Origin: Edwardsiella hoshinae NBRC 105699 = ATCC 33379
Lineage (GTDB): Bacteria; Pseudomonadota; Gammaproteobacteria; Enterobacterales; Enterobacteriaceae
Direction: 5' to 3'
NCBI RefSeq assembly: GCF_000474215.1
Contig: NZ_BAUC01000013.1
Span: 26,597 to 90,596, forward strand
DNA: 64,000 bases
The number at the start of each line of letters is the position of its first letter. Positions within the stretch are counted from its first letter, which is position 1. Position numbers and translations under genes: made by a program. Below, one piece after another: positions 39,136-49,274 of the stretch. Below the pieces are notes generated by a model that saw only the letters and a list, made by a program, of their open reading frames with translations, had not been told where the DNA came from and ran no database searches.

Positions 39136-39809
39136 AATAGGATGTTGTGTTGCCTTAATTCTTAGGATATATCCGCTGCTCGACGCGAGGGCGGCCGACG
39201 GCACGCCGCGCTGTTCGGCAGCATGGTTGATATCGCGGGGGAAAAATCCTTGCGGATGACAAACGAGACCACGCTCGGGAGTCTGGGGGAGCTTACCACA
39301 GAATCGCGCCAGGGCAGCACTTCACCCGAGTCCCTACGGCGCATTCACATCCACACACACCACGCCGCGGCGCGATCGTGCTGCCCTCGGCCAACACCGC
39401 ACAGCCCTGTCGCCCCTTGCCAACGGCGACATCTCCGATCGTCATCCACGGTAAGCGCAGCATGGCGACAACGGTGACAGTAAACACGTTAGCGACGGCA
39501 AAAGACAAGCACAAAATGCAGCGACGGAATCATCGTCCAGAGAAACATATTAGCCTAGAGAATGATTTGGAGTTATCTCAGGATAACCATAGATAAATTG
39601 CCCCGTGGGCAGGTCAACCCTGCGGTCAGGCGGACAAAAAAGGGACGATAGCCAGGATTTTCCGCTATTATCGCCGCCGCCCGCCTGCCGTCGACGATCC
39701 CCCTTGATAACACCGCGCTGGCAGGCAATCATCGAGAAATTATGCCATGTCTCACGCAGTAAAATCCGTACTCCTCCTCATTAGCACAACAGTTCACTAC
39801 ACAACGCTA
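39136..39809. other. Long non-coding gap upstream of brnQ
   Basis: 674 bp between brnQ (its start) and the YfgF-type gene (its stop), both minus strand. I found no family-like protein, tRNA or obvious operator. A 34-codon frame starting at ATG 39747 reads into the 3' end of the YfgF gene and is not convincing. The gap should contain the brnQ promoter and possibly old rearrangement debris. Confidence 0.5.
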
Positions 39810-42041
39810 TTATGCTGTCCCCTCATCGGCGGGCAACAGCGCCGTCAATGACACCGCCTGGCCGATGTCCCCTCCCTGGAGCGCATCGACGCCCAGTTGC
39901 CTCAGGCACTGGCCCTGTTCCTCGCTCTCCACCGCCCGCGCCACCACACGCTGGCGCCGGCGATGTGCCACCTGGCACAACGCCGCCACAATGTGCCGCT
40001 CCTGCGAGTCGGGCTGCACACGGCGACTCAGCGATGGAGCCATCAACAGGATATCGGCCTGCGCCTCGCCCGAACGCCCCTCGCCGGCGTGTACGCCATC
40101 AATGCCATCGAGGGCGATGTGGCAGCCCATCACGCGTAGGGCCTCCAAGGTCGCGCGCGCGGGCGTCAACGCCGCCAACTCGGCGGCATCGAAAATCAGG
40201 ATCAACTGCCATGGTTCGATGTGCGTCTGCCTCAGCGTCATCGAAAGCCAGCCCGGCAGCGTCGGCGGGCTCAGGGTAGCGCCAGAGAGGGAAATCGCCA
40301 CCCGAATCCCCGCTAACGAATGTCGATGGCGGGCAATAAATGCCAACGTCTGCGTGATGATCCAACGATCGAGCGTGCTGCGCAGGCCAAACTCCTCGGC
40401 GATGGGCAAGAAACGCTCTGCGGGGATGTTTTTCCCTTGCTCATCCGTCAATGCCAACACGATCTCCTGATAACGCTCCCCGCGGAAACCGACGATCGGT
40501 CGGGCCAGTAACGCCAAGCGTTGTTGCTCCAGCGCCTGCTGTAACTGGTGCAACATGCCGCTCTTGCGCGCAATGCCCCGTTGTAGACGACGCTGACTGA
40601 GCGCCAGACACTCCACGCGTCCGCTATCCAATGACTGCTCCGCCATCGCACTCAGCTCCCCGATCAGACGGGATAATCCGTCAAACGCCCCCGGCACACG
40701 GCAATAACACACGCCATGCTGGCGTTGCAGCGCCAGTCCATTCCACTGCAAACGGAAACGTTGCACCGTCTGTTCGATACGGCGTAGGCTCGCTGACGCG
40801 CTTGCTGGTGCCAGGCGAATCAACAGATCATAGCCCGGCAGATGATAGACCAACTCCTCGGCGCTCAACTCGGCGCGCAAGGCCGAAGCCAACCGCTGCT
40901 TATAGGCCAGACGAACCTGCATGCCATAAGTGCGGCACAAGGTATCCAGGTTTGCGATACGGACGAAGCAGAGCACTGCGCCGCCATGGCGGCGCAGATC
41001 CCGCGCGAGGCAACGCATATTGGGCAGACGTACCACCGGATCGATCATCGCCGCCCGACGCATCTGTTGGTAAAGACGCCGCTGGCGACTGTTGATCGCC
41101 GCCATCAAGATCACCGTCAGGCTGAAGACAATCATCAGCGCCGTGATGAAACAGATGTTGCGGCTCAGATCGTCCTGCTCAACATACCCCTCGTAGTTAA
41201 ACAACAGCACCAACACCGCCGACGACCAGACCAGGGTACTCAGCAGATAGCCATAACGCATGGCGCCGAAAATCATCACCGGCAGCAAAAGGATCAGGGT
41301 GTAATCGGTAAACAGGATATTGCCCTGGGCCTGGGCTCGGATACACAACAAGGCGATCATCGCCACGACGACCCCGCCCCAGAGGGGACGTTCCCACGGG
41401 GCAACGTCGGCGGCTTGCTCATGGCGGCAACGTTGACGCATCACCCGCCAATAGTGCGGCCGCCGGAACAGACGCAACAGGTGATAATAGAGCGGGGTCG
41501 CGGCAAGGACGCCTAAGACCATCGCCTGATAGTTGGTCAACGTACTCAACGAGAAGGGCAGGCGAGCGGTAAAGAAGGGATGACCAGAAAACATCCCCAT
41601 GGTAACGATGATCTGCGTCAGCAGGATAAACAGCAAAGGAAACATGCCCGCCAGCCAGAAGAGTCGGGGGAGTAACAGTTTCGGCCGCGCCAGGCCGGCG
41701 CGCCAACGCTCGCCGCTCTGCAAGGTATAGCCCCAGCAACAGAGCAGCAACGTCAGGCAAAAGGGCCCCCCGACCGCCAACAGCGGCGTCATGCCGTAGG
41801 CCAGATAGAGCGTACCTGAAATCGCCACCACGATCGCCGTCAACAGGCGCGTCCCATAGAGGAATAGCAGGGAGAGCGCCGCGGCAGGTAGCAACGCGAT
41901 CAGATACGCCTGACCATGCGGCAAGATCACCCGCGGCGAGTAAAGAATGCTGAGCGGGATCACCAATAAGGTCAACAGAAGCGGCACGCCCCAGCGTGAA
42001 CACGACAAGGCAAAGAGTGAGCGATGCTGATCTACTTTCAT
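39810..42041 (-). CDS. yfgF: YfgF-type membrane protein with degenerate GGDEF and degenerate EAL domains
   Basis: About 743 residues: an eight-helix MASE1-like sensor (about 1-310), a GGDEF-like domain whose signature is replaced by PGYD in YHLPGYDLLIRL, and an EAL-like domain (about 500-740). It aligns along its length with E. coli YfgF, an EAL phosphodiesterase. Here the catalytic residues are lost: the Asn block reads ISLS instead of INLS, the DDFGTG block reads LDGIDG, LKID reads LLMA, and EGVE reads RAVE. It is therefore likely a catalytically dead c-di-GMP receptor or scaffold. Start ATG 42041 is tentative; a GTG at 42077 is open and neither has a strong RBS. Confidence 0.8.
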   Translation of the reverse strand: MKVDQHRSLFALSCSRWGVPLLLTLLVIPLSILYSPRVILPHGQAYLIALLPAAALSLLFLYGTRLLTAIVVAISGTLYLAYGMTPLLAVGGPFCLTLLLCCWGYTLQSGERWRAGLARPKLLLPRLFWLAGMFPLLFILLTQIIVTMGMFSGHPFFTARLPFSLSTLTNYQAMVLGVLAATPLYYHLLRLFRRPHYWRVMRQRCRHEQAADVAPWERPLWGGVVVAMIALLCIRAQAQGNILFTDYTLILLLPVMIFGAMRYGYLLSTLVWSSAVLVLLFNYEGYVEQDDLSRNICFITALMIVFSLTVILMAAINSRQRRLYQQMRRAAMIDPVVRLPNMRCLARDLRRHGGAVLCFVRIANLDTLCRTYGMQVRLAYKQRLASALRAELSAEELVYHLPGYDLLIRLAPASASASLRRIEQTVQRFRLQWNGLALQRQHGVCYCRVPGAFDGLSRLIGELSAMAEQSLDSGRVECLALSQRRLQRGIARKSGMLHQLQQALEQQRLALLARPIVGFRGERYQEIVLALTDEQGKNIPAERFLPIAEEFGLRSTLDRWIITQTLAFIARHRHSLAGIRVAISLSGATLSPPTLPGWLSMTLRQTHIEPWQLILIFDAAELAALTPARATLEALRVMGCHIALDGIDGVHAGEGRSGEAQADILLMAPSLSRRVQPDSQERHIVAALCQVAHRRRQRVVARAVESEEQGQCLRQLGVDALQGGDIGQAVSLTALLPADEGTA

Positions 42042-42334
42042 GGGGCCAAATGAATCACTACACCTTAATGGCTGCACGCAGCAGGAGAAAATAGCGCCTC
42101 CGAGGCGACGCCGTGGTTATACTAACTGAAGTATGTGTGATTTTAGCACGAAACGCGGTATGGAAACACGCGGCGGCGAGGGCGGTGACGGTAGTGAAAG
42201 GCGCTGGCCTTCACGGCGCTCCGCGGCACGCCCCCGTTTGCCGCGTCGCAACCCGGCCTTTCCCCCATTGACGCCCGCCCATTCCTATGCCTAAATCTCT
42301 CTATAATCCTAAGATGAGACCCTACGTTCCAATA

Positions 42335-42535
42335 ATGATGACCCACAAAATGAAACGACGAACCAACATACACATGACACGGATCGTGTTGCTGATCAGC
42401 TTTATCATTTTGTTTGGCCGCCTACTGTATGCCTCTATCGGCGCAATCAACCACCACCAAGACCAGCAGCGTCAATCGCTCCCCACCGAACAGACTCACC
42501 CCCTCTCGCACAGTGATAGCGGCCCGCGCAACTGA
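42335..42535 (+). CDS. yfgG: Small single-pass membrane protein, YfgG family
   Basis: About 66 residues. MTRIVLLISFIILFGRLLYASIGA followed by HHQ matches the distinctive membrane helix of E. coli YfgG (recalled by sequence), and a basic stretch KMKRRTNIH precedes it as in E. coli. The frame is open from ATG 42287; ATG 42335 gives the E. coli-like length, but no start has a good RBS, so the exact start is uncertain. It is divergent from the YfgF-type gene. In E. coli YfgG has been linked to nickel/cobalt tolerance; nothing here tests that. Confidence 0.75.
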   Translation: MMTHKMKRRTNIHMTRIVLLISFIILFGRLLYASIGAINHHQDQQRQSLPTEQTHPLSHSDSGPRN

Positions 42536-42663
42536 CCCCCCCCTTTCTCGGCTTAGCACCCCATTGCGTAGCGCGGCCAAGCACCCGATAATGGCTGATC
42601 GCCGTCTGCCCTTTGCCGTTTACCATTTGCTTAGCGCCGAATCAGCACAAGGATTGAGTCCCG

Positions 42664-44106
42664 ATGTCCGTCACCGTTACCCCCAGTGCCGCGTCACGCG
42701 CCCAGATGCGCGCACGCATCCTGCACATCTTGCTGAACGAACAGGCCATCAGCGACGGGCTGCTTGGCCGTCTTGAGGATCCCCAATTACTCGCCGATCC
42801 GCAGCTGTTGGATGAGAGCGCCGAGCTGAAGCAGAGCGTCCGCCAGCTATCGTCCGCCGATCTCAGCGATGTATTGGCCGCCTTGCCCTGCGATCGACGC
42901 CTGGCACTGTGGTCACTGCTCAACCCGGCGCAACGCGCGGCGGTGCTGGCCGACTGCGATCCTTGCCTGTGGCCAGAGCTCACCGCGACCCTAAGCGATA
43001 AGCACTTACTCCAGATGCTACAGACCTTACCACTGGAGCGCCGCGTCATGCTGGGACGACAGTTACCGCGCGCGCTCGGCGGGCGTCTCCTTACCCTGAT
43101 GGAGGGAGAGCAGCGCAACCAGGCGCGGACCCTGCTTAGTTACGCGCCGCACAGCGTCGGCGCGCTAATGACTCTGGATAGCGTCGCCGGAAGCGTGCGA
43201 CGGGATATGCCTTTACTGCTCTTGCTGCAATGGTTGCGCCAGCAACCGGCGTTGCCAACCGGCTGCGAGCGGCTGTGGGTTACCGACGAACGGGGCCGCC
43301 TGTGCGGCGAATTGCCGCTGGGCGAACTGCTGGCCGCCGCCCCCGATGGTCGGGTCGCCGACCTCATGCAACCAACGCGCCTGAGTCTACACCCCAGCGA
43401 GGAGGCTCTCGACGCTTACCAACGGCTACTGCATGAGCACCAGCCCTGCGCACCGGTGGTCGATGAACAGGGCTATTTGCTCGGGCACTTCAGCCTGATA
43501 CAAGCAAGCCGTTATCAGCAACGCCAGCAAGAGCGCACGCATTTCCAGCAGGCCGGATTACGCCGGGATGAAGATCTGTTCGCCCCCATCACGCGTAGTC
43601 TGCGCGACCGGGCGCTCCCCCTACTGGGCATCGTCATCGCCACCCTGCCCGCCGCGTTGCTGGCGGCGCATTTCAGCTCACTACTGGCGCGTTGGCCGAT
43701 GCTGGCCTTGCTCATGCCCCTGTTGATGCTGCTCGGCAGCAACACGGCGCGCCAGAGCGCGGCCGTCACGCAACGCGCATTGCGACGCCATCATCTCCCG
43801 ACGACTAGCGCCGCTTTGGTATTGGTGCGTGAACTGGGAGTGGCGCTACTCGGCGGCTTGATCATCGGCAGCCTGTTGGGGCTCGTCGGCGGGATCTATT
43901 ACCGAGATGCGCAGCTCGCTAGCCTGGTGGTCTTGCTCACGGTACTGAGCCTGATGCTCTGCGCGTTGCTCGGCGTCGAACTGCCACGCCTGGTGGCGCG
44001 CTTACGGTCGCGTGAGGGAACGTTGAACAGCACGCTGCTGGGGGCCCTGGCCGCGAGCCTGGTGTGCGCCCTACTATTTCTATTAAGCGCCCTGTTTTTG
44101 ATTTAA
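42664..44106 (+). CDS. MgtE-like magnesium transporter homologue, divergent
   Basis: 480 residues with MgtE layout: a helical N domain (about 20-130), two CBS repeats (about 140-275; APVVDEQGYLLGHF is CBS-like) and a five-helix pore domain (about 310-480). LLMLLGSNTARQSAAVTQRAL corresponds to the MgtE pore segment GGNxGxQS. The conserved pore Asp near the last helix appears to be replaced (ALAASLV where MgtE has TLxDVTG), and CBS acidic clusters are thin. It may be a transporter with altered selectivity or a non-conducting relative. It starts at ATG 42664; no RBS is obvious. It lies upstream of dgcE, 165 bp apart. Confidence 0.7.
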   Translation: MSVTVTPSAASRAQMRARILHILLNEQAISDGLLGRLEDPQLLADPQLLDESAELKQSVRQLSSADLSDVLAALPCDRRLALWSLLNPAQRAAVLADCDPCLWPELTATLSDKHLLQMLQTLPLERRVMLGRQLPRALGGRLLTLMEGEQRNQARTLLSYAPHSVGALMTLDSVAGSVRRDMPLLLLLQWLRQQPALPTGCERLWVTDERGRLCGELPLGELLAAAPDGRVADLMQPTRLSLHPSEEALDAYQRLLHEHQPCAPVVDEQGYLLGHFSLIQASRYQQRQQERTHFQQAGLRRDEDLFAPITRSLRDRALPLLGIVIATLPAALLAAHFSSLLARWPMLALLMPLLMLLGSNTARQSAAVTQRALRRHHLPTTSAALVLVRELGVALLGGLIIGSLLGLVGGIYYRDAQLASLVVLLTVLSLMLCALLGVELPRLVARLRSREGTLNSTLLGALAASLVCALLFLLSALFLI

Positions 44107-44271
44107 CGGCTATTGCACAGATTATCGACCAAAGTCTAGGTTACTTTTTCTTTGTGCCAAGCCAGAACTATACTGGAAAAAAACGTTTCGCTGCCGATGC
44201 AGCCTTCTTATTTGCTTTTGCGCGCCACGATGTTAGGGCGCGTTATGGACATCATCGCCAGGGGCGAGTAA

Positions 44272-47200
44272 ATGGAAAGCAACCCGAATCGTAGCGCCAA
44301 TGACGCTCGCCTTTCCCTATGGCGTCTGTCGCTGTTCGCCCTGAGCAATGCCCTGCTGGCCCTGCTCAGCCTGCTCTTGGCCCGTCCCGATGCCGTATCG
44401 CCTACGCTCTGGCTACCGACCGCCTTCACCAGCGCGATCCTGTTTCATTCCCCCCGGCGCTACTGGCCGACGCTGCTGGCGATCGCGCTGGTGAGCAGCC
44501 TGCTTCCGCTCCCCTTGACCCACGTACATTATGGTTTGCGGCACGCCCTGATCGATCAAGGCCAAGCCTGGCTCGGTGCCGTGGCGCTCTGTCGCCTGCT
44601 ACCGGCACAACGCCCCTTCGACACGCTGGCGCACTGGCTGCGTTTCATCCTCACCGTCGTGGTAACGATACCGCTGCTATGCGCCGTGTTGAGCGCCCTC
44701 AGCAATCCGGTGCCGTCGAGTGCGTTCGTCAGCCAGATGATCGCCGACTTTCTCTCTGACGCACTCGGTATGTTAGCACTGACTCCACTAGGACTACTGG
44801 CTGGCCCTGCGTGGCCGACGCGAGGACGCATCCCCTGGCTTACCCTGCCGATCCTGCTGGTCACATTGGTAAGCGATTACTTCGCCTTGCCGCGCTTACC
44901 TTATCCTTTCACCATCGTCCTGATCCCACTGCTCTGGGCGGCCATCGTGTTGCCGCTATGGCCGGCGTTCTTGATCTTCGCCTGCTCCGCATTGTTGCTG
45001 TGCGCACAGATGAACCACCTGCCACTCGCAGGCGCTACCCCAAACCCGCTGTTGCTGTATATGCCGATCCTGTTGGTGCTGCTCCCGGCCCACGCTATCG
45101 CCATTCAGACACACGCCTATCGTCGTGAGCGTCAGCGACTACAAGAGAATGAAACCCGGCTACGTAACGTTATGGAGTATTCGGCCATCGGTACCGCCCT
45201 GATCGACTTACAGGGGCAGTGGATCCAGTGCAATCCGGCATTCTGTCAAATGCTAGGCTATGAGGCTCCAACCCTGATGAGTATGCCCTATCAGCAACGG
45301 GTGCATCCCGATGATCGGCAAAGCGACAAGCGCCAACAGGCTGCGTTGCTGGCGGGCTACCTCGATAGCTACACCCTGGAAAAACGCTACCTGCACCGCA
45401 ACGGTCAGGCCATCTGGACCCTGTTGACGGTTTCTTTGGTGCGCGATCCGCAGGCGGAACCACTGTACTTCGTGATGCAGTTAAAAGAGATCAACGACAT
45501 CAAAAACAACCAGCGTCAGAAGCAGCGCTTGCTGGATACCCTGCATCAAGAGCGTGAGCGCTTGCACACGACGCTGAGCGCCATTGGCGAGGCGGTGATC
45601 AGCAGCGACCCTCAGCAGATCATCCGCTTTATGAATCCCAGCGCGGAGAAGATGACCGGTTGGCCCCAAGGCGAGGCCATCGGCCAGCCGCTCGATAGGG
45701 TGATCCAATTGCAGGAGAGCAATAGCGGCAAAGCGCGTCCGGTGTTGCGCGCCAGCGCGCAAGACGATGGCGACGATGAGAGCGACCCCCTCAACCTGCA
45801 AAGCCGCGAGGGGCGCCGTTATGAGGTCCAGAGTCGGGTGGCCGAATTGCGCCACGGCGATGGCATCCTGATGGGATATGTGGTGGTCTTCCAAGACGTC
45901 AGCGAGACACGTGCCCTGCTGCGCCAGCTCTCCTACAGCGCGCTGCACGATGCGTTGACCGGGCTGCCTAACCGCGCCAGCTTCGAACAGGCGCTGCGCC
46001 AGGCGCTGCGCGGCGCCATCGAGCACCATCAGCGTCATGTATTGGTCTTTCTCGATCTCGACTATTTTAAGTCCATCAACGACAACGCCGGCCATGCGGC
46101 AGGGGATCGGCTGCTACAGGATCTGGCACAACTGATGCGCTCGCTATTACGTCCTCAGGATACGCTCGCCCGTCTCGGGGGGGACGAGTTCGCGCTGATC
46201 CTCTGCAATTGCGAACTGGAACAAGGTAAGCTCATGGCCGATCAGTTAATTCACGACATAGCCACCTATCCGTTCCATTGGCAGGGCAAGCAATATACGA
46301 TCGGCGCCAGCGCCGGGCTAACCCAGTTGCACCATGACAATGCCTTGGCCGACGAAGCGATCAACCAGGCCGATGCCGCCTGTTACCTAGCCAAGCACCG
46401 TGGACGCGGGCGTGCCTGTTGCCACGCACCACAACACCGTGTCTATCCCGCCTCCGCGCGGCATGAGCCGACGGCTGATCAGCTCAGCACCCTGCTGGCC
46501 AATGCCCGCTTTACCCTATTGCTACGCGCCGTCTGTTCACGTGCCAACCCGCAGCAGATCCCTTTCTATCTGCTCGATCTGGAGGCCTACCATACCGATG
46601 GTACCCCTTATTCGCCCCAGGCCTTTAACACCGCCTGCCTGCGTCACCAACGTCAACAAGAGGTCGAGCACTGGCTGTTGAGTCAGATCCTGGAGCAGCA
46701 CGCCGAATGCCTGAGCCGCCAACCCCAAGCGCTGGCCGTCAGCCTTTCGACCACCAGCCTCTGCCAACCAGCGTTTGTCGGCTGGCTCTGCGACACCTTG
46801 GCGCGTTCGCCTTTGCCTGCCGATCGCCTCTGGTTGCGACTGGAAGAGAGTGCCCTGATCGAACAACAGGCGCATACCGCACCGGCCCTTAACGCGTTAC
46901 GCCGCTACGGCTGCCGGCTGATCGCCGAGGGCTTCGAGCGCCATCTCGAAAGTATCGCACGCCTGGAGCATTGTCAGGTCGATTACGTGATCGCCAACAG
47001 TGGATTAGTCAGCCAAGTCCACGCGAATCGCATGGATGAGATGATGCTCTCACTGTTACATACCCAGGCGCACAGTTACGGTATTCAGACTATCGCCGGC
47101 CCCGCAGAACTCCCGGCAACGCTGGCGACCTTAAACATGCTCGGGATCGATTTACTCTTCGGCAGTTGCCTCCACCCCCCCCTTACGCTGCAACAACAGT

Positions 47201-47280
47201 TGACGCAACTGGCCTCTCCCGCCAGCGTCCCGGCGACCGATCCGCGGGCAACCGTTGCCGATGACGTCACAATGCAGTAA
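44272..47280 (+). CDS. dgcE: Membrane diguanylate cyclase, DgcE (YegE) family
   Basis: 1002 residues: MASE1 sensor with about 8-10 helices (1-290), two PAS domains (about 300-410 and 425-545; E. coli DgcE has three and 1105 aa), GGDEF domain with intact GGDEF at 636-640 and an I-site RPQD at 627-630, then a degenerate EAL domain (about 720-980). An intact active site with RxxD means it makes c-di-GMP and is product-inhibited. The EAL part lacks the E-A-L and DDFGTG motifs, as in E. coli DgcE. Start ATG 44272 has GGGG/AG-rich sequence upstream. The gene is followed by yegD 33 bp on. Confidence 0.9.
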   Translation: MESNPNRSANDARLSLWRLSLFALSNALLALLSLLLARPDAVSPTLWLPTAFTSAILFHSPRRYWPTLLAIALVSSLLPLPLTHVHYGLRHALIDQGQAWLGAVALCRLLPAQRPFDTLAHWLRFILTVVVTIPLLCAVLSALSNPVPSSAFVSQMIADFLSDALGMLALTPLGLLAGPAWPTRGRIPWLTLPILLVTLVSDYFALPRLPYPFTIVLIPLLWAAIVLPLWPAFLIFACSALLLCAQMNHLPLAGATPNPLLLYMPILLVLLPAHAIAIQTHAYRRERQRLQENETRLRNVMEYSAIGTALIDLQGQWIQCNPAFCQMLGYEAPTLMSMPYQQRVHPDDRQSDKRQQAALLAGYLDSYTLEKRYLHRNGQAIWTLLTVSLVRDPQAEPLYFVMQLKEINDIKNNQRQKQRLLDTLHQERERLHTTLSAIGEAVISSDPQQIIRFMNPSAEKMTGWPQGEAIGQPLDRVIQLQESNSGKARPVLRASAQDDGDDESDPLNLQSREGRRYEVQSRVAELRHGDGILMGYVVVFQDVSETRALLRQLSYSALHDALTGLPNRASFEQALRQALRGAIEHHQRHVLVFLDLDYFKSINDNAGHAAGDRLLQDLAQLMRSLLRPQDTLARLGGDEFALILCNCELEQGKLMADQLIHDIATYPFHWQGKQYTIGASAGLTQLHHDNALADEAINQADAACYLAKHRGRGRACCHAPQHRVYPASARHEPTADQLSTLLANARFTLLLRAVCSRANPQQIPFYLLDLEAYHTDGTPYSPQAFNTACLRHQRQQEVEHWLLSQILEQHAECLSRQPQALAVSLSTTSLCQPAFVGWLCDTLARSPLPADRLWLRLEESALIEQQAHTAPALNALRRYGCRLIAEGFERHLESIARLEHCQVDYVIANSGLVSQVHANRMDEMMLSLLHTQAHSYGIQTIAGPAELPATLATLNMLGIDLLFGSCLHPPLTLQQQLTQLASPASVPATDPRATVADDVTMQ

Positions 47281-47313
47281 AGTCGCCGCCCTTCACCGGC
47301 ATGGGAGACGACG

Positions 47314-48666
47314 ATGTATATTGGTTTTGACTATGGGACCGCCAACTGCTCAGTAGCGATGATGGCGGATGAACAGGTACGCATGCTGCCGCTGGAACAC
47401 GACTCCCCCTACCTCCCCTCGATGCTCTGCGCGCCGTCGCGCGATGCGGTAAGCGAATGCTTACATCTCCATTGGCAGATCCCGACTGCCAGTGACGCGA
47501 ACCAACAACTGCTCCGGCGCGCCATCGCCGCCAACCGCGAAGAGGATATTCGCGTCGACGGCCAGAGCCTGCAATTTGGTCTCCAGGCCCTGCACAGTTA
47601 CAACTGCGATCCGCAGGAGGTGTACTTCGTCAAGTCTCCTAAGTCCTTCCTCGGCGCCGCTGGCCTGAAGCGCCAGCAAATCGCCCTGTTTGAAGATCTG
47701 GTCTGCGCCATGATGGTTCACATCCGCCGCCAGGCCGAGACGGCGTTGCAACAGCCTATCGACCAGGCGGTGATCGGCCGACCTGTTAACTTCCAAGGCA
47801 GCGGCGGCGACGAGGCCAACACCCAGGCGTTGGGGATCCTCGAGCGCGCGGCGCGACGCGCCGGATTACGCGAGGTGAGCTTCGAATTCGAACCGGTCGC
47901 CGCCGGGCTAGATTACGAGGCCACACTGACACAAGAACAATGCGTACTGGTGGTCGACATCGGCGGTGGCACCACGGATTGTTCCGTCTTGCTGATGAGC
48001 CCACATTGGCGCAACCAGGCAGATCGTAGCCAGAGTCTGCTCGGCCACAGCGGCTGCCGCATTGGCGGTAACGATCTGGATATCATGCTAGCCTTCCGCC
48101 AACTGATGCCACTGCTGGGTGCTGGCGGCAGCAATCTCAAGGGGATCGCCCTACCGTCGCTCCCTTACTGGAACGCCGTCGCCATCAACGATGTGCCGGC
48201 GCAGAGTGAGTTCTACAGCGCCGCCACAGGCCGTCTGCTACGCGAACTGGTGCGCGATGCCAGTCATCCGCAGCAGGTGGAGCGTCTGTTACGGGTCTAC
48301 CAACAACGGCTCAGCTACCGCTTGGTACGCTGCGCCGAAGAGAGCAAGATCGCCCTCTCTCAGCAGGCGCATTGCCGGGCCGCGCTGACGTTCCTCGAAG
48401 ACGGACTGGACACCACGCTGCATCAAGCGGATCTGGCGGCGGCCATCAGCCAGCCATTAGCGCGCATCCAGGAGCAAGTCGCGGCGGCATTGGCGGTCAG
48501 CGCCATCACCCCGGACGTCATCTACCTGACCGGCGGCAGCGCTCGCTCCCCCTTGATTCGCCAAGCCTTATCACAGCAGTTACCCGGGATTCCGCTGGTC
48601 GGTGGCGATGACTTCGGTTCAGTCACTGCGGGACTGGCCCGTGCCGCCCAGCGTCGCTATGCCTGA
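47314..48666 (+). CDS. yegD: Hsp70-like chaperone homologue YegD
   Basis: 450 residues, the same length as E. coli YegD. It keeps the actin/Hsp70 ATPase fold only: phosphate-1 FDYGTANCSVA at 4-14, phosphate-2 VVDIGGGTTDCSV near 213-225, and the adenosine motif LTGGSARSPLI near 407. The substrate-binding domain of DnaK is absent, so it is an atypical Hsp70 ATPase of unknown client. ATG 47314 has GGGAG upstream. The dgcE-yegD adjacency resembles E. coli, where alkA lies between them; alkA is missing here. Confidence 0.93.
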   Translation: MYIGFDYGTANCSVAMMADEQVRMLPLEHDSPYLPSMLCAPSRDAVSECLHLHWQIPTASDANQQLLRRAIAANREEDIRVDGQSLQFGLQALHSYNCDPQEVYFVKSPKSFLGAAGLKRQQIALFEDLVCAMMVHIRRQAETALQQPIDQAVIGRPVNFQGSGGDEANTQALGILERAARRAGLREVSFEFEPVAAGLDYEATLTQEQCVLVVDIGGGTTDCSVLLMSPHWRNQADRSQSLLGHSGCRIGGNDLDIMLAFRQLMPLLGAGGSNLKGIALPSLPYWNAVAINDVPAQSEFYSAATGRLLRELVRDASHPQQVERLLRVYQQRLSYRLVRCAEESKIALSQQAHCRAALTFLEDGLDTTLHQADLAAAISQPLARIQEQVAAALAVSAITPDVIYLTGGSARSPLIRQALSQQLPGIPLVGGDDFGSVTAGLARAAQRRYA

Positions 48667-49274
48667 TACGCCTCGCTGCCCAGCGGGCGGCGAAAAAAGG
48701 CCGGGCGAACACTGTTTTATGTCAATTTGTTTCAAATTACCCTGGCAAATACCCCGTCGCCGCCCTATCGCGGAAAAAATATAATAAAAACACAATAAAA
48801 ACAATTAATTACATGGCAGCCTCGCTAAACAAAAATAAATTTAATAAATGCAATTCTTGGCTTGTCATCACGATTTGAGTGGGGCAAAATACGCGCCCTG
48901 CGAATAGCCGATGTTTTACGTTGTGTCAGTAAGTAAAGACCAATGGACGTCGGTTATTTTTTTGTAGTGCAGAAAATCAAGTAGATGACTGAGGCCGGCC
49001 TTCGACCGGACATGATAACTGGCTATTTATGCGGTCCACCGCATGTTGACTGAGGAAACCTAGATGGGGCAATCATTCGCTTTCGCACCGGGCTTTACCG
49101 GTATGCGCTGCAGCAGCAGCGACTATGGGGCAGGCGCGCCGTTCTCCGCTCGCGCTTCTTTATCCCATCCCCTCTTTGAATATCCTGCATACCGTTTCAC
49201 ACGAAGTTTTCCTGTGACCTCTCCGCTTTGCGCTACATCAAATCAAAACGTCGAGAGCATGGGAGGACTGCGTC
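48667..49274. other. AT-rich leader/gap upstream of plaP
   Basis: 608 bp. The left part (48770-48860) is strongly AT-rich, likely promoter DNA; the right part has small GC hairpins (for example around 48993-49012 and 49031-49042) that could shape the plaP leader. A frame at 49064-49285 overlaps the plaP start and has no protein-like features. I recognise no sRNA or riboswitch. Confidence 0.45.

Noticed and set aside
39747..39851. 34-codon frame starting ATG 39747 with a hydrophobic middle
   Set aside because: No Shine-Dalgarno, no match to known leader peptides such as ilv leaders, and it runs antisense into the 3' end of the YfgF-type gene.
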